Shown one piece after another: positions 21,130 to 33,666 of a stretch of DNA of 64,000 nucleotides (position 1 is its first letter; every line of letters begins with the position of its first letter). The notes below the pieces were generated by a model. The model searched no databases. It was not told the DNA's origin and saw only the letters and a list, made by a program, of their open reading frames with translations. The DNA comes from Gnetum montanum. Lineage: Eukaryota > Streptophyta > Gnetopsida > Gnetales > Gnetaceae. A program made the position numbers and the translations under genes. The stretch is taken from contig MNCI01007580.1 of the NCBI GenBank assembly GCA_015680685.1, positions 631,334 through 695,333 on the forward strand. The letters are read 5' to 3'.

Positions 21130-22381
21130 GGATAACATAGCAAGGAGATGTGTGGCTGAGAATGAACAATAAGAAATTCTACATATGTGCTATGATGATT
21201 TAAGGGGTGGCTACTTTGATAGCAAGCATGTTGCTATCAAAATCCTTCAAAGTGGATTTTATTGGCCCTCAATTTTTAAAGATGCACATTAGTATGTGCA
21301 ATAATGTGATAAATGTTAATGAATGAAAGCCATAACAAAAAAATATGAAATGCCCTTAAAACCAATTTTAATAATAGAACCATTTGATGTATGGGGTATA
21401 GACATTTTAGGACCATTTCCACCATCTAATGGATGTCAATACATTTTGGTTTGTATCGACTATGTCACCAAATGGGTAGAAGCAAAAGCCACCTCGACAA
21501 GTGATGTTAAGGATGTTGTAGCATTCATTAAAGAAAAGTATTTTAACATGTTTTGGAACTCCATGGGTGATCATTAGTGATTAAGAAACCATTTTGTCAA
21601 TAAAATCATGGAAAGATTCCTTAAGTCTTGTGGTATCCAACATAAAATAGCCATTTCCTATCATCTTCAAACAAATGGCCAAGTAGAGAATGGTAATAGA
21701 ATTATCTTGAATATATTAACAAAAACTATATGTACTAAAGGAAAGGATTAATCTAAAAAATTGTAGGATGCACTTTGGATTTATCAGATTACCTATAAAC
21801 CAAGCTTAGGATATTCACCTTATCAACTGGTTTTTGGTAAGTTATGTCTATTACCTGTTGAACTTAAGTATCAATCTTTATGATTAGTCTAACCACTTAA
21901 CTTTGATGAAGACATGAACTAGGTTGCTCGAATTAGTCAGCTTGACGAACTTGACAAAATGTGGTTACATGCTCTTGACAAACAAAAAATTGTAAAGAAA
22001 GAAATGAAGACATTACATGATAAGAATATCTTTAGAAAACACTTTTCCATAAGTGATAAAGTTTTTCTCTACAATATGAGATTACATAAATTTCTAGGAA
22101 AGTTAACAACTAGGTGGGAAGGCCCTTATTTAGTTATCCAACCCCATGATAATGAAAACATTCTCATATCACCTATTGATGATTCTTCAACTACATTCAT
22201 AGTCAATGGACAAAGACTTAAGTTGTGTCATCAACATTACATTGAAGAACCTAGAGAAAATGAACTTGTAGAGCTAAGTGATGTAACTTATCCCATAACT
22301 AATGAATTACATAACAACAATCCATTAGAAGTCTTATCTTTGAAAAATAACCTTCAACAAGAATCTTATATCATAGAATAA
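21130..22381 (+). pseudogene. Element B integrase
   Basis: The zinc finger region (about 21185-21320) retains GGYFDSKHVAIKIL and FYWPS. The core has VWGIDILGPFPPSNG (first Asp, 21390), CIDYVTKWVEA, a damaged second-Asp region around 21560-21595 (frameshift and stops), and TNGQVENGNR (third acid, Glu, 21680). LGYSPYQLVFGK (21810) and a C-terminal domain with RWEGPYLVI (22110) follow, open to 22381. The middle of the core is broken. Confidence 0.85.
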
Positions 22382-23602
22382 ACTATAAAGTAGTATTTAT
22401 AGTCTAGAACTTTTACCTTGAAAAATGTAGAGGGCAATAGGAAATTCTGTTGTTAGTTGGGACTATAAAGAATTCGGTAGCATAATGTCTAAAATGTAAG
22501 AGAGAAGGACAACTCTTCCTACCTTGAGATTAGTAAATTTAAACCTGAAATCCAACTAAGGGTGAGCCTTAGATTAACAAGTGTCTTGCACATAATAAAC
22601 TTTATTAGTTTTCAACAATATTTTTTAAGTACAAGATTCATAAGTGAAGGTAGCTAAATAGCTTAGTTTAGGGTAATGCTTATTAGTGTTTGGTTTCTAT
22701 TAAATACTTGATTGGACGAGTTACTAAGGTGAAAAAGGTATGTTATATTGGATCTAGTTTCTCTGGTAGCAAAAGGCATTTATTGATATTAAGCCATGTG
22801 AACAACCCTTACAAAATGAAATTGGCTTTCACAAGAAAAAAAAGAGAGAAATAAAGAGAAAAAAAAAAGAAAAAAGAAAAAGAAAAGAAAAGAAATTAAG
22901 AAATAAAAATAAAAAAGAAAAAAAAAGAAAAAGAAAAAGACCCTACAATAACCTTTAATTATGAGCTAAGCCCTACTCCCATAAGAACCTTATAGTTAGG
23001 GCAATGCTCTAAGTTCAGAATTTTAAACATCATACAAGAACCCCCTTCTATAAGTAGTGTGTTTAAGGGACAAGCAACAATTACCAATCAAATCAAGGTG
23101 CCACTACCTTAGAACTAGGGTATAATACTGGCAGTGAAGGAATGACTCCTCCATAGTTGGTATCTTAATGGGTAGCTTCATCTTTAATCATTCCTCTTAC
23201 TTTGTTATTTAGTTATTTTTTTTTGTTTTTTTGTACTTCTCAGATTATTGTTCTTTTTACTTTTTTTTTTACCTAGTCTTTATGGTTTGCTATTTCTCTT
23301 TTTCATTTTTTATGTTATGTTTCTATTTTCTCTTGCATGGTCATCTTTTTGACTAGTGGTACTTTTGTGTATAGGTTTTCTTTATGTTTCCCATCGTGTC
23401 TTTTGTAGGCGTCACTATGGTAGCCAATGATAGATACTAACATTCGTTCACCCATTGCCTTTGTTTTCCTCTTAGTTTGGATATATAAAACCAAGGGCAA
23501 CTTTTGCTTTTGGCATATCCTTTGACCATATCTCTTTTTAATAATTTATATTTGCTAATTAACCTAGGTATGTTACATACCTTATCTTAATTAGGAGGAG
23601 GG
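22382..23602 (+). other. Element B 3' non-coding region, first part
   Basis: No domain seen. A purine-rich block of almost only A and G occupies 22838-22945 and is probably slippage-expanded. The region is split from its remainder (33667-34173) by insertion of C. Confidence 0.6.
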
Positions 23603-24543
23603 TGATGAGAGAAGGTTACTTTAGCGATTACTCTAGCAATTATTCTAATTATTAGAGCAGTTACTCTAACAGTTTATTTTAATTATTAGAGTAGTTACTC
23701 TAGTGGTTTATTCTAATTATTAGAGCAGTTACTCTAGCGGTTTACTCTAATTATTAGAGTAGTTTCTCCCAAGCCTATAAATACAATGCCTAGGTGCACA
23801 ATTGGGAAGAAGTCTTTTAGCAGTCAAGTAGTGAAACTCCTGTAGTCTATTTGAAAGTTAAAGTATTTTCCAAGTGCTTGCAGCAAAAGGTCTAAGTATG
23901 GATAGATCTTTATTCGAGAATTGTGTACCTGAGCACACCTTGTGTATGGCAATAAAAACGAGCTTTTCAATTCGTCTTTGCAGCACTTGAGATTTGTTTT
24001 CTTACGCATTTATTTTATTTTATTTTCTTATGCATTTGTTCTATTTTATTTTATTTTATGCACTTTACATTTCTATTATTAGCATAGCAATTCATTTTGA
24101 TCAATTAAGCAAATCATTAAATTACACAAGCATGACCACTTCGAGCATGCATGTAACGCTTGGTAACCTAGTAACGATTAGCGTTTGGTAATCCCAGTAG
24201 TGTTGCATTGGTTCAGGATGTGTATGAAAAGTGAGAACATATGCTGGTGTTAGGATTAGTTAGAACTTAGTTAATGAGTAGTTAAGTTAAATTAGTCACT
24301 TAGTTACCTCTCCTTCCCTACTAGTGCAGGACATAAAAACATAAAAGCTATAAAAATCATATGCCTCAAGCTTACTTAATCATACAATCGTGACATATAG
24401 GTAAGTTTTGGAAGACAACAATAAACCAACCCATCCTTGTTCCATAAGGGTGCATAAGCACTTAGTCCATGGAATTTGATAGGATCAGGCATGAAATGCT
24501 CGTATTTGTATGGTTGAGCGTAGGGGTACCTCGCTGCTCATCA
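23603..24543 (+). repeat. 5' LTR of element C
   Basis: 941 bp, TGATGAGAGAAGG to GCTGCTCATCA. TATAAATA at 23776-23783. Ends like those of A, D and E. Its 3' counterpart is 32746-33666. Confidence 0.9.
23618..23768 (+). promoter_or_regulatory. ~34-bp tandem repeat in U3 of element C
   Basis: Four to five copies of a unit with ctaattattagag followed by agttactcta end just before the TATA box. CTCTAATTATTAGAG is itself nearly palindromic. The array is repeated in the 3' LTR (32755-32895). Confidence 0.7.
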
Positions 24544-24544
24544 T

Positions 24545-24562
24545 TGGCACCGTTGCTGGAGA
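24545..24562 (+). promoter_or_regulatory. Primer-binding site, tRNA-Asp type (element C)
   Basis: TGGCACCGTTGCTGGAGA, three transitions from the tRNA-Asp complement, directly after the LTR. Confidence 0.75.
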
Positions 24563-24679
24563 CTTAGTTGTTTGTGCACTAATTAGAACATAGGAAATCA
24601 TTCACATCATTGGAATGAACCTTTAGGGTTGGTTGAGAAAATAATAAACAAGAATAAATTGCACACTGAATAGACAAGT

Positions 24680-26620
24680 ATGTCTCCTTCTTTGTACGAA
24701 AGTGCCTCACCACCTATGTCTAAAACAGGAAACAGTTAGCGACGTAATACACATGATGTTGATCCACCAGTCCCTTAACAAGTTCGAGTGGTATATATTC
24801 ATCTTGATGAGTATATACCAGACTTCACCTTTATCCTCCATAAAGATAAACAACTGCATTAGCAAGAGTTAGAAGGCAACATAGTGTTACCTCCCGATCA
24901 TTTAGTCCCGAGCATGCTTTTTCATGCTCTCACACAAATTGGCATGCCGCATTTACATGCAAAATACATTGTGCAAGACCATGACTTGGGAGAATACCAT
25001 CTCACAGAGGTACAACATCAAAGGGACTTGGAATAGGAGAGACATCATAAGTCTTTGAAGGATAAGTGGTCCTAGGATGCCCCACATGTCTTAAGCAAAA
25101 ATGAGGGTGATGAACCTATCTCAAGCAATTGCCCACACAACAATGTTCCTCCCCTTGACTTTGGCCAAGGGATTGTGTATCAAGACCTTCATTCCACTAT
25201 TCATAACCCAGGTTCTGATACCCATGGGCATAAAGGATCCGAAAAAGGGACATGAACTCATGATAAATGTGGAAATTTTGATCGCAAACATGATCGGGGC
25301 TGAGATCGTAGAAGAAAAGGTAGCAGACACTATCATGGTGACTATTCTTCTTCTTCTTCACCTTCATCATTTGCTCCACCCTCTCCTTCAATATCTAGAT
25401 AGCCATAAAGAAAAAGACCATGGGGATAAAGGTAGAAAAAGTGGAAGTCATAGATGAAACAACTAGGAAAGGGGACGAGGGTACTCTAGAGAGCCATGAC
25501 ATAGAAGAAGGAAGAGTAGGGAACAACGTAGGCATCAGAGACGCCATGGACGAGATGATCACGATGAACCCCTCCTTGCTACTCAAAGTATGTTGGACAT
25601 AATTGAGGCTATTAGAATTCCAACAAGGCATTAGAAAGATAGTAGGATGAAGAGATTAGATATGAACAATATCCCACGATTTGAAGGGGGATACAACATT
25701 GATCCTTAGAATCATTTACAAGTATTCTATGATGCATGTGCCTTACAGAACATAAAAAACGAATAGCAAAAACTTAAGTTGTTCCCATGGACATTAGTTA
25801 AAGAAGTCGAAAGTTGGTACTGGTCTTTAGAACCAAAATCCATTACTAGGTGGAGTACTGTGTTATAACTATTTAATGACAAGTACTAAATATACTCCTA
25901 GGTGTCTAACTTGCGAAAGCAAATCCAAGGTTGGAAACAAGGAGGACATGAACCCTTGGATGCTACCATGGGCCGATACTATGCACTATTACATCATTAT
26001 CTTGGCCTTGGTTATTCACAATGGGATCTATTGCGCCATCTCATGGATGGGCTTAGGCATGAAACGAGAAGAACCCTTGGGACTTATGCCCAAGGGAGAC
26101 TATCCAAGCTTAGGCCCCATCAAATTCAAAGACTATTTGAGCAAGTTGCTAAGGAAGAAGGTGAGCTACAAAAAAGAGAAAATGTGGAAGAGTATAAATG
26201 AGATCCTTTCCTTAAGAAGAGGGGAGTAAGATTTTGTGAGGATGAAGAAGAGTCACCACTCAAAGAGATGGTGAATAGGAAAAATTTTCCTACCCAAAAG
26301 ATAACATCAGAAGTTTTGGCAAAGGTAGACCAAATGTGGGATTCCCTAGATAATAGATTTCAAATTGTTCTTAAAATATTAGATGAGTCTAGAGAGTAAG
26401 GTAGTGAGAAAAGAAAAAAGAAAGAGGTTGAACATGCACATAGCAAGGGTAAGGGCAAAGTTGCCATCATTGAAGAGGCTGTGGATTTGAAAACAGACAA
26501 TGATAGTGGATGTGAGATATTTCAATATGACCATCCTAAGGGATGTTGCCCTGTAATCTCACATCTACAAGAGTCTAGGGTGTATGCACTCAACCCATGA
26601 TTAAACAAAAGGAAAACACC
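24680..26620 (+). pseudogene. Element C gag
   Basis: An ATG at 24680 begins MSPSLYESASPP, matching MSPSLYESVSPP of E (57566). The N-terminal part includes DEYIPDFTFIL and ALTQIGMPHLHAKYIVQD. The core near 25900-26200 reads LRKQIQGWKQGGHEPLD, RHLMDGLRHETRRTLGTYAQG and LFEQVAKEEGEL. A coiled-coil-prone region and a basic linker follow. The knuckle-like CEIFQYDHPKGCCP (26510) has Phe where E has Cys. There are stops and frame changes at several places between 24740 and 25860. Confidence 0.82.
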
Positions 26621-27150
26621 CCGAAGGTTACCTTATCCTCAAGGTAACCCAAGGCAGTTCCACCAACCCTTAACATATTATCCCAGTGGAACTCCACCAC
26701 AACCAATTGAGCAATATCAACAGTGGCAACACCCACAATCATGGGGAATGCCACCACCAAGTCAACAGTATCCTTATCGGCAACCTAACCCATATAGATA
26801 TTACGTGTAGCAGCCAATCTCTCCACGTGACTCTACTAGTCATGTCACTCCTCAAACTCACTACCAAGCTTGCGAGTATTATGGAATTCCCTCTTCTAGA
26901 GGTGATATTCTGCAAGCATATCATCCTTCTCATCCAACCGCTTCTCTTCCACCAATAGCTCCACTACCACCTACTCCCGTGATGCAGGGTGAAATCCCTA
27001 CCTAGCTGTAGCAATGTAAACCCACAAGGGCTATTAACTCTCAACCTATTGTTGGTTCCAACAACCACATGAAGAAAAGACCTTTCTTTAGAACCAACAA
27101 TCCAGCCAAGTCCTTACAATCACAAGCAGCTGGTTCCTTATATGCCTCAG
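26621..27150 (+). pseudogene. Element C gag tail, Pro/Gln/Tyr-rich
   Basis: The frame reads QWQHPQSWGMPPPSQQYPYR, then SPRDSTSHVTPQTHYQACEYY and APLPPTPVMQGE. This low-complexity hinge between gag and protease is shared with E (59520-59900) and A. One stop each at about 26810 and 27003. Confidence 0.6.
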
Positions 27151-27179
27151 TATCAATCAAAACTTTAGAGGCCCCTTCA

Positions 27180-27704
27180 GCCCATCCACCGCATTCAACG
27201 CATACGGTCATGCTAACACATGCTGTCATCAATTGGATCAAAGCTAGCCATCTTCCTAGGAAATTCTCTGATCCTAGGAGTCCTTTGATATATTTACAAA
27301 TCATTGGAAATGTACCGTGGAAGGCTCTTTTGGATTTAGGTTTTGGTGTCAACTTGATTTCTCAAGAAATGTATAAGGCCTGGAACCTGCCTCCATTGAA
27401 AAAGAGCAACATCTGTTTAGAGTTGGCCAACCAGTCCATCACTATCCCATTAGGATTGGTGGAAGACATTGTTACCACTATTTGTCGATGGTCATACCCA
27501 ACTGACTTCCTAGTGATTCAAGTAAACAATGGTAAGGGGGACTTCCCAATCATAATGGGAAGAGCATGGCTAAGCATCATCGAAGCACATCTAGGAATCC
27601 ATGATCTTTCCCTAGAAATATCAAAGGAAAATACATTCAGAAAGATCGAGAAGAAGAAAGTTCTGTGCATCGCATACAGTGACAAAGGGTGTAATTGTGT
27701 GTAG
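27180..27704 (+). pseudogene. Element C aspartic protease
   Basis: An open frame (from 27069) covers the domain: PLIYLQIIGNVPWKALLDLG with FGVNLIS after it (active site near 27335), ICLELANQSITIPLGLVEDI, FLVIQVNNGKGDFPIIMGRA and WLSIIEAHLGI. E has LLDSGSSINLIS at the same place, so C carries Leu for Ser and FG for SS after the catalytic Asp. DLG is tolerated in Athila/Tat proteases, but the Phe is unusual. The 211-codon frame is one of the longest intact stretches in the window. Confidence 0.85.
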
Positions 27705-27989
27705 AGGTCATGGTTTGTGTAAAGTTTAGCATTGCCTACATGCAATTAGTGTGCACAAGTGATTAACATACAAAGATGCCTATATGTAGTAGCCACACGA
27801 TAGGAAGACACCCAGTGGCTAACAGCTGATCAAGAAAGCAGTTCACTCATATGCATGGAACCAATTGAGGGTTTGAATTGTGGTTACATCGATAGCATAG
27901 ACACATTAGAGCAAGTCCATCGCCAACTTCCAATTCTTAACCTTGAAAATATCAACTGGGGAAAGTTGGAAATCTCTAAGAAATTTAAG

Positions 27990-28830
27990 TAGGAGCTCCT
28001 CGAACTAAAACCATTGCCCACTAGAATGGAATACATGTTGCTTAAAAATAGAAAACTAGTAATTATCAACACTAAGCTTGCTCCTCAATAGAAAGAAGAA
28101 CTGCTGAAGGTAATAAATAAATGGTTGGAAGCCTTCGCTTGGTCATATCTCAAATTAACTAGAATATATCCTAGGGCATGCCAACATAGAATTTACATTG
28201 ACCCCTCCATGAAGCCTCGAAGACAACCGTAGAGGCGATTGAACCCTAAGCTGAAGCAAGTAGTTAAGGAAGAAATCGAACGGCTTCTCAAGGTTGGGTT
28301 CATATACCCCATTGTTGATAGCAAATGGGTTAGCACCTTAGTTATTGTGCCTAAAAAGGAAGGCAAATGGATGGTGTGTATAGATTTCAGGCTACTAAAT
28401 ATGGAAACATTCAAAGATCACTTTTCATTGCCATAGACACCATCGTAGGGCCTCGCTATTATAGTTTTCTGGATGGATATAGTGGATATAACCAAATAAA
28501 AATAGCCCTAGAAGACCAAGACAAGACTACGTTCACTAGTCCTTGGGGGACGTTTGCATACAAACAGATGCCATTTGGCTTGTGAAATGCCCCTACAACA
28601 TTTCAATGACTAGTTTTAAGCATATTACAATAGTAGATAGGGAATGGCATGGAGGTCTTTATGGACGACTTCTCCACTTATGGAGCAAACTTTGATCAAG
28701 CCTTGGACCAGTTGGAGCAAGTGTTAAAAAGATGTGTATAAACCAATTTGAGGCTCAACTAGCAGAAAAGTCATTTGATGGTCCAAGAAGGCATAGTACT
28801 AGGGCACAAAATCTCACATAGGGATAGTGG
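27990..28830 (+). pseudogene. Element C reverse transcriptase
   Basis: Motifs in order: LKPLPTRMEYMLL (28005), KLAPQ, AFAWSY, RIYIDPSMKPRRQP, LKQVVKEEIERLLKVGFIYP (28250), VPKKEGKWMVCIDFRLLN (28345), a small deletion that removes the FVDQVL segment found in E, FLDGYSGYNQIKIA (28470), TFAYKQMPFGL then a stop, and catalytic FMDDFSTYG (28660). The deletion and several stops make it inactive. Confidence 0.87.
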
Positions 28831-29009
28831 TAGACCCTAAGAAAATCAAAATTATCCAAGGAATTACCTGTCAACCGAAAATTGTCAAAGATATTTGGTC
28901 ATTCCTTGGACATACTGGCTACTATAGGATATTTATTGAGAAATTTTCAAAGGTTGCCAAACCATTGATGGAATTAAGGAAAAAGGACGTACCTTTCGAG
29001 TGGACTAGG

Positions 29010-29480
29010 GAATGCGAATTAGCTTTTCTAAACTCTGAAACAGAAGCTAATAGAAACAACCATTCTACAAGCTCCTGACTAGTCCAAAAAATTTCATATC
29101 ATAACTGACACGTCCAAATATGCTTTAGGAGCCATACTTACATAGTTAGATGACCAAAAGTGTCCTTATTACATCCACTGTGCAAGTAGAAGTATCGCTG
29201 GTGCATAACTTAACTACACTACCATAGAGAAAGAATCAATGATTGTAGTGTTTGCACTAGAAAATTTTAGACACTATGTATTGGGATATAAAGTATATAT
29301 ACATATAGATCATAATGGTATCCGGTTCCCATGAATAAGCCAATGGTAAGCCCTCGTATCATACGATGGCTTGTAATCTTACAAGAGTTTAATTTAATGA
29401 TGATTGATCACATGGGCATCAAGAATGTAGTTGTTGATCATTTATCTTGGTTACGATTGGACAACAAAGAGGATGAGTAT
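29010..29480 (+). pseudogene. Element C RNase H
   Basis: Starts after the FEWTRECELAF connection. Readable: FHIITDTSKYALGAIL (29090), YYIHCASRSI, LNYTTIEKESMIVVFALE (29210), VLGYKVYIHIDHNGI (29280; IDHN where TDHS is usual), and RIIRWLVILQEFNLMMIDH then KNVVVDHLSWL (29435). One frameshift near 29325 and stops at 29143 and 29206. Confidence 0.8.
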
Positions 29481-29639
29481 TCAATTTTTGATCATTTCCC
29501 TAATGAATTCCTCATTGCTGGTGTAGTGAATAATTAATCACCCATAGAGACAAACTGGTACAGTAGCATTCTTACCTATCTTCTCACCCAACAAACACCA
29601 TAAGAGTTAAACCTTAAGAAGAAACAACAGTTTCTTCAC

Positions 29640-30787
29640 TGAGCCAAGTACTTTATGGAGATCAATGGGCAACTTTACAAAGTGTGTCCTGATGGCTTGG
29701 TTCGATGGTGTGTTCTCGATATAGATCAACTACAAGGTCTCTAAGATGCTCATGAGGGTCCTTATGGGGGTCATTACACTGGGAGATGAACGACCATCAA
29801 GATCCTGGTTGTAGGATATTATTGATCTACATTATTTTAGGATGCCCATCATTTCATCCAATCTTGTGAGTGCTATCAATGTGATGGGGGAATGACTGCT
29901 AGAATGGAGGGTCTGCAACAATGGATTCAACCATTAGAACCATTTGGGGAATTGATTTTATGGGGCTCATTACACCAATGTCCAATGGAAAAGCTGATAT
30001 TATTGTTGCCATTGATTACCTAACAAAATGGGCTGAAGCAGTTGCTATTAAAGATTGTAAATCATCTACAGATGTACGATTTTTTCAACAACAAATCATA
30101 AATAGGTTTGGTGTGTCGTGTGTACTTATTTTAGACAATGGTACACACTTCATAGGTGCAACTTTTTGAAAATTAATGCAACACTTAGGGGTTGAGCATA
30201 AATTGACTACACCATACCATTGCCAAGTGAATAGTCAAGCAGAAGTCACCAATAGGGAGATTACAAAGATATTGACAAGAACCATTAGCAAGTTTAGGTG
30301 AGATTAGAGTGCTAAATTGAATGATGCTCTTTGGGCATACCACTCCACATGGAAACTCTCTACAGGCTACTCTCCGTATGAGTTAGTGTATGGTAAATTA
30401 CCAATGCTTCCTATTCAAGCTAAGCTTCGTACACTATCCATGGCATGTGACTTCAACCTTGACCTTGATTTAGCATAGAAAAAACCATTAGTAACCCTTA
30501 ACTTGCTAGATGAAAACTGATTAGCTACCTTGTCATCTAACGAATTGCACAAGGCCTTCAATAAACAACGTCATGACCTAAGAATTAGTAAAGTTAAATA
30601 TCAGCCAGGGGATAATGTTCTCTACTGGAATCCCACACATGTGCCATAACATATTAAATTTTAAACATTGTGGGAAGGACCTTATATTATTTATGCAACT
30701 TTTCCTTCAGGGGCCATGACAATATACAAACCTGAGAGCCTGAATAAGAAACTTTTGGTCAACATGCAACAAACCAAACTTTTTTAG
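29640..30787 (+). pseudogene. Element C integrase
   Basis: N-terminal zinc region: HEGPYGGHYT (29750) and SCECYQCDGGMTARMEGLQQ (29865). Core: IWGIDFMGLITPMSNGKAD (first Asp), IDYLTKWAEAVAIKDC, LILDNGTHFIGATF (second Asp, 30135) and QVNSQAEVTNREI (third acid Glu present, 30225). YSPYELVYGKLPMLP (30370) and an LWEGPYIIYATFPSGAM C-terminal segment (30670) follow. The catalytic triad survives, but stops at about 30170, 30300 and 30480 inactivate it. Confidence 0.87.
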
Positions 30788-32735
30788 GAGCTTAGGACAA
30801 CTAGTACACATGCTACCTCTCTTGATGGACAACCCTGCTCACTATTTTGGATCTTCTCCTTCCAACTTAGTTGTGCGAGAGATGGTCACCTATGCTAACC
30901 ATTCTAGGCCCTCATTTCTTTTTAAATTTTTGTTTTACATATTTTTTCAACTTTTCTTATTTTTGTTTTACACCATCATTTATGTTTCTACTATTTCTTT
31001 GTTTGATTGATTTAATTTTATTAAGTGCTCATGATGGTGGATTGAATTATATCATATTGATTGCTAATGTTTGATTTTTACCTTTGAATTATGATGCTAA
31101 TATTAAGGTATGGTTCTTTTGGTAAAATAGGCAATGAGTCCACGCCGTCCACTCATCCATACAACTCTATGGTCTCCTTTGTCTTGGAACTGTACAATCC
31201 CATTTTTCTAAGTAAACTTGTTAATGAATTGGTGGTTGGGTATTTTTCAAATCAAGAAAAGACTTAAAGGATGAAAAGGGTGTGACTTCAAGGGGATTCG
31301 ATGCATTGGTGCTAGCCATTCTCTTGGGTGCTTGGATGATTTTTCTTGGGTTTTCCACCATTTTGACATTGTTCAAATATCAAGAAGTTGAGTGAATAAA
31401 AATAAGTCTTTGCATGGCGTGGTTCTCATGTAAAAAAAGTGTGAGAATTCAAAGCATATTCCTTAGACATAATAAATCAATATGGGCTACAAGCACTGGG
31501 TATGGGACTGGAAAGACATGTTACCCATGCCTGAAGGTTCCCTCTAACTAAGGCCCTTTCTCGCTTCCTGCTTCTTCATCTTGCTCTCCTCAGAATGGTG
31601 GTGACTCATTGTGGAAGCATTCTTGTTGCTTCAAGGGATGGATTGGCCAAGTGTATTGATGTGAGATCACTGAATGTGGTTGGTTTGATTTTGGATTTGG
31701 GATGAGTTCTACTCAGTTATCTTAACCATGAAATACACAAGGGGGTTGACACAACCTTGTTCTTTGGATTCCATTATCTTTCTTTCCATTTTCCACCTCA
31801 TTGTCGATTTTATTATTAGTCTGTTCTGGGTTGATGCATTATTTTTCTTTGGTGAATTCTTATGGGTAAGTTTTTAACTCTTTCTTCCAAATGACATTCC
31901 TAGAGCCTACGGACTCTTTGGTTTGTGGGTTTTTCAAGGCATAAAGGGCATGAGCCTGCTTTGGGGAGGACCCACTAGCATTTCTTTTTGATGTAATTGT
32001 TAACTTCTTTCCCTTAAACATTTCCTGCAATCAATCATTTCTTATTTCATCCCCATCCATGACATCCATTTTATTGGCGTTGCCGTTGATATTTTTCATC
32101 TTTCTTGTTCCTCATGTTTTTCCATCTTATAGCTACTAGAGGTTCGTTTTCGTGGGGGCCCTGGCACAAATTTTTCAATTATTTCCATTTTACTAATTGC
32201 CTAATCCCTACACCTTAGGTAGTTGCCAATGATAAATCTCTGAACCAGTTTCTGCCATAACCACAACTCAGCCAATGTGCTTCATATCGAGGCAAGGTAT
32301 CAATTGCATTGTGGATTATCTATCCTTGCTCATTTGTGATTGTGTTGTGTGTGCAGATGGCGATCATACAAACAATGGACTAGGCTTGGAGGAAGCACTT
32401 ACGATGGATTGGAACTAGAGCATTTACAAAAGGAGCAAGTCTTGTGGCGTGGCTATGGATAAATAATAGAAGGTGCAATCTTACCATTGGTAGCAACATG
32501 CTTCATTTTCTTTCTCTCTCTTTCTCTACAAGCTATCAAATAAAGGCTTGGATGTCATTTATGTATGAGTGTTCACCATAATGATCATGAACACTAATGT
32601 TGTAATATGCTTATTGATCTGTTCATTAGGCATGTTAAGTCTATCATCCTGTTCCACTGTTAGTTGTCAATTAGTCAATAATCCCATAACTTCCTAATAT
32701 TTTGTAAGGAACTTGAGGACAATTTTTCATTCAGT
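30788..32735 (+). other. Long 3' non-coding region of element C
   Basis: No recognisable domain. Conserved blocks shared with element A lie at 31280-31296, 31511-31537 and 31962-31976. The first bases after integrase match E 63797-63900. Such long 3' regions are typical of Athila/Tat elements, some of which carry an env-like ORF there; I see none. Confidence 0.65.
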
Positions 32736-32745
32736 CGTGGGGGTA
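32736..32745 (+). promoter_or_regulatory. Polypurine tract of element C
   Basis: CGTGGGGGTA precedes the 3' LTR and is identical to the tract of A. Confidence 0.75.
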
Positions 32746-33666
32746 TGATGAAAGTAGATTACTCTAGCAGTTATTCTAATTATTAGAGTAGTTACTTTAG
32801 CAATTTATTATAATTATCAGAGCAGTTACTCTAGTAGTTTATTCTAATTATTAGAGTAGTTACTGTAGCAGTTTACTCTAATTATTAGAGGAGTTTCTCC
32901 CAAGCCTATAAATACAGTGCCCAGGCACATAATTGGGAAGAAGTCTTTTAGCAGTCAAGTAGCGAAACTCTTATAGTCTTTTTGAAAGTTAGAATATTTT
33001 CCAAGTTCCTGTAGTAGGAGGTCTAAGTGTGGATGGATCTTTATTTAAGCATTGTGTACATGAGCACACCTTGTGTATGGCAATAAAGACAAGCTCTTCG
33101 ATTCGTCCTTGCAGCACTTGAGATTTTTTTTTCTTACACATTTTTTATTTTATTTTCTTATGCATTTATTTTATTTTATGCATTTTACATTTCTATTATT
33201 AGCACAGCAATTCATTTTGATTAATTAAGCAAATTGTTAAATTACACAAGCAGGACCACTTCGAGCATGCGTGTAATGCTTGGTAACCTAGTAACGATTA
33301 GCGTTTGGTAATCCCAGTAGCGTTGCATTGGTTCAGGATGTGGACGACAAGTGGAAATGGATGCTAGTGTTAGGATTATTTAGAACTTGGATAATGAGTA
33401 ATTAAGTTAAATTAGTTGGTTACTTACCTCTCTCCTTCCCTACTAGTGCAGGACATAAAAATATAAAAGCTATAAAAATCATATGCCTCAAGCTTACTTA
33501 ACCATACAATCGTGACATACAGGTAAGCTTGGGAAGACAACGATCAACCAATCCATCCTTATTCCACAAGGATGCATAAGCACTTAGTCCTTGAAATTTT
33601 ACTAGATTGTGCATGAAACACTCAAATTTAATATGGTTGAGCGTAGGGGTACCTTGCCGCTCATCA
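32746..33666 (+). repeat. 3' LTR of element C
   Basis: 921 bp, TGATGAAAGTAG to GCCGCTCATCA, matching 23603-24543. The U3 array is at 32755-32895 and TATAAATA at 32907-32914. It is followed by AAGGG, the degenerate target duplication. Confidence 0.9.

Larger units (their letters stand above)
23603..33666 (+). mobile_element. Element C: full-length Athila/Tat-like LTR retrotransposon
   Basis: 10.06 kb with two LTRs (23603-24543 and 32746-33666), PBS, gag, protease, RT, RNase H, integrase, a 1.95-kb 3' non-coding region and PPT. The target duplication is GAGGG (23598-23602) against AAGGG (33667-33671), one mismatch. All domains carry stops. It lies in the same orientation inside the 3' non-coding region of B. 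Element E (56617-64000) is a close relative, with near-identical stretches in protease and integrase. Confidence 0.88.

Noticed and set aside
22838-22945. Purine-rich block as a polypurine tract
   Set aside because: Far from any LTR; the real PPT of B is at 34162-34173. Better explained by slippage.
25101-25631. Several overlapping frames on both strands
   Set aside because: Alternative-frame shadows of the His/Gly-rich gag linker of element C.
27041-27352. 103-codon minus-strand frame
   Set aside because: Antisense of the C protease linker and start.
30810-31074. Env-like ORF after integrase of C
   Set aside because: Two short overlapping frames of hydrophobic low-complexity Phe/Leu residues from T-rich DNA; no signal peptide or conserved match in A or E.
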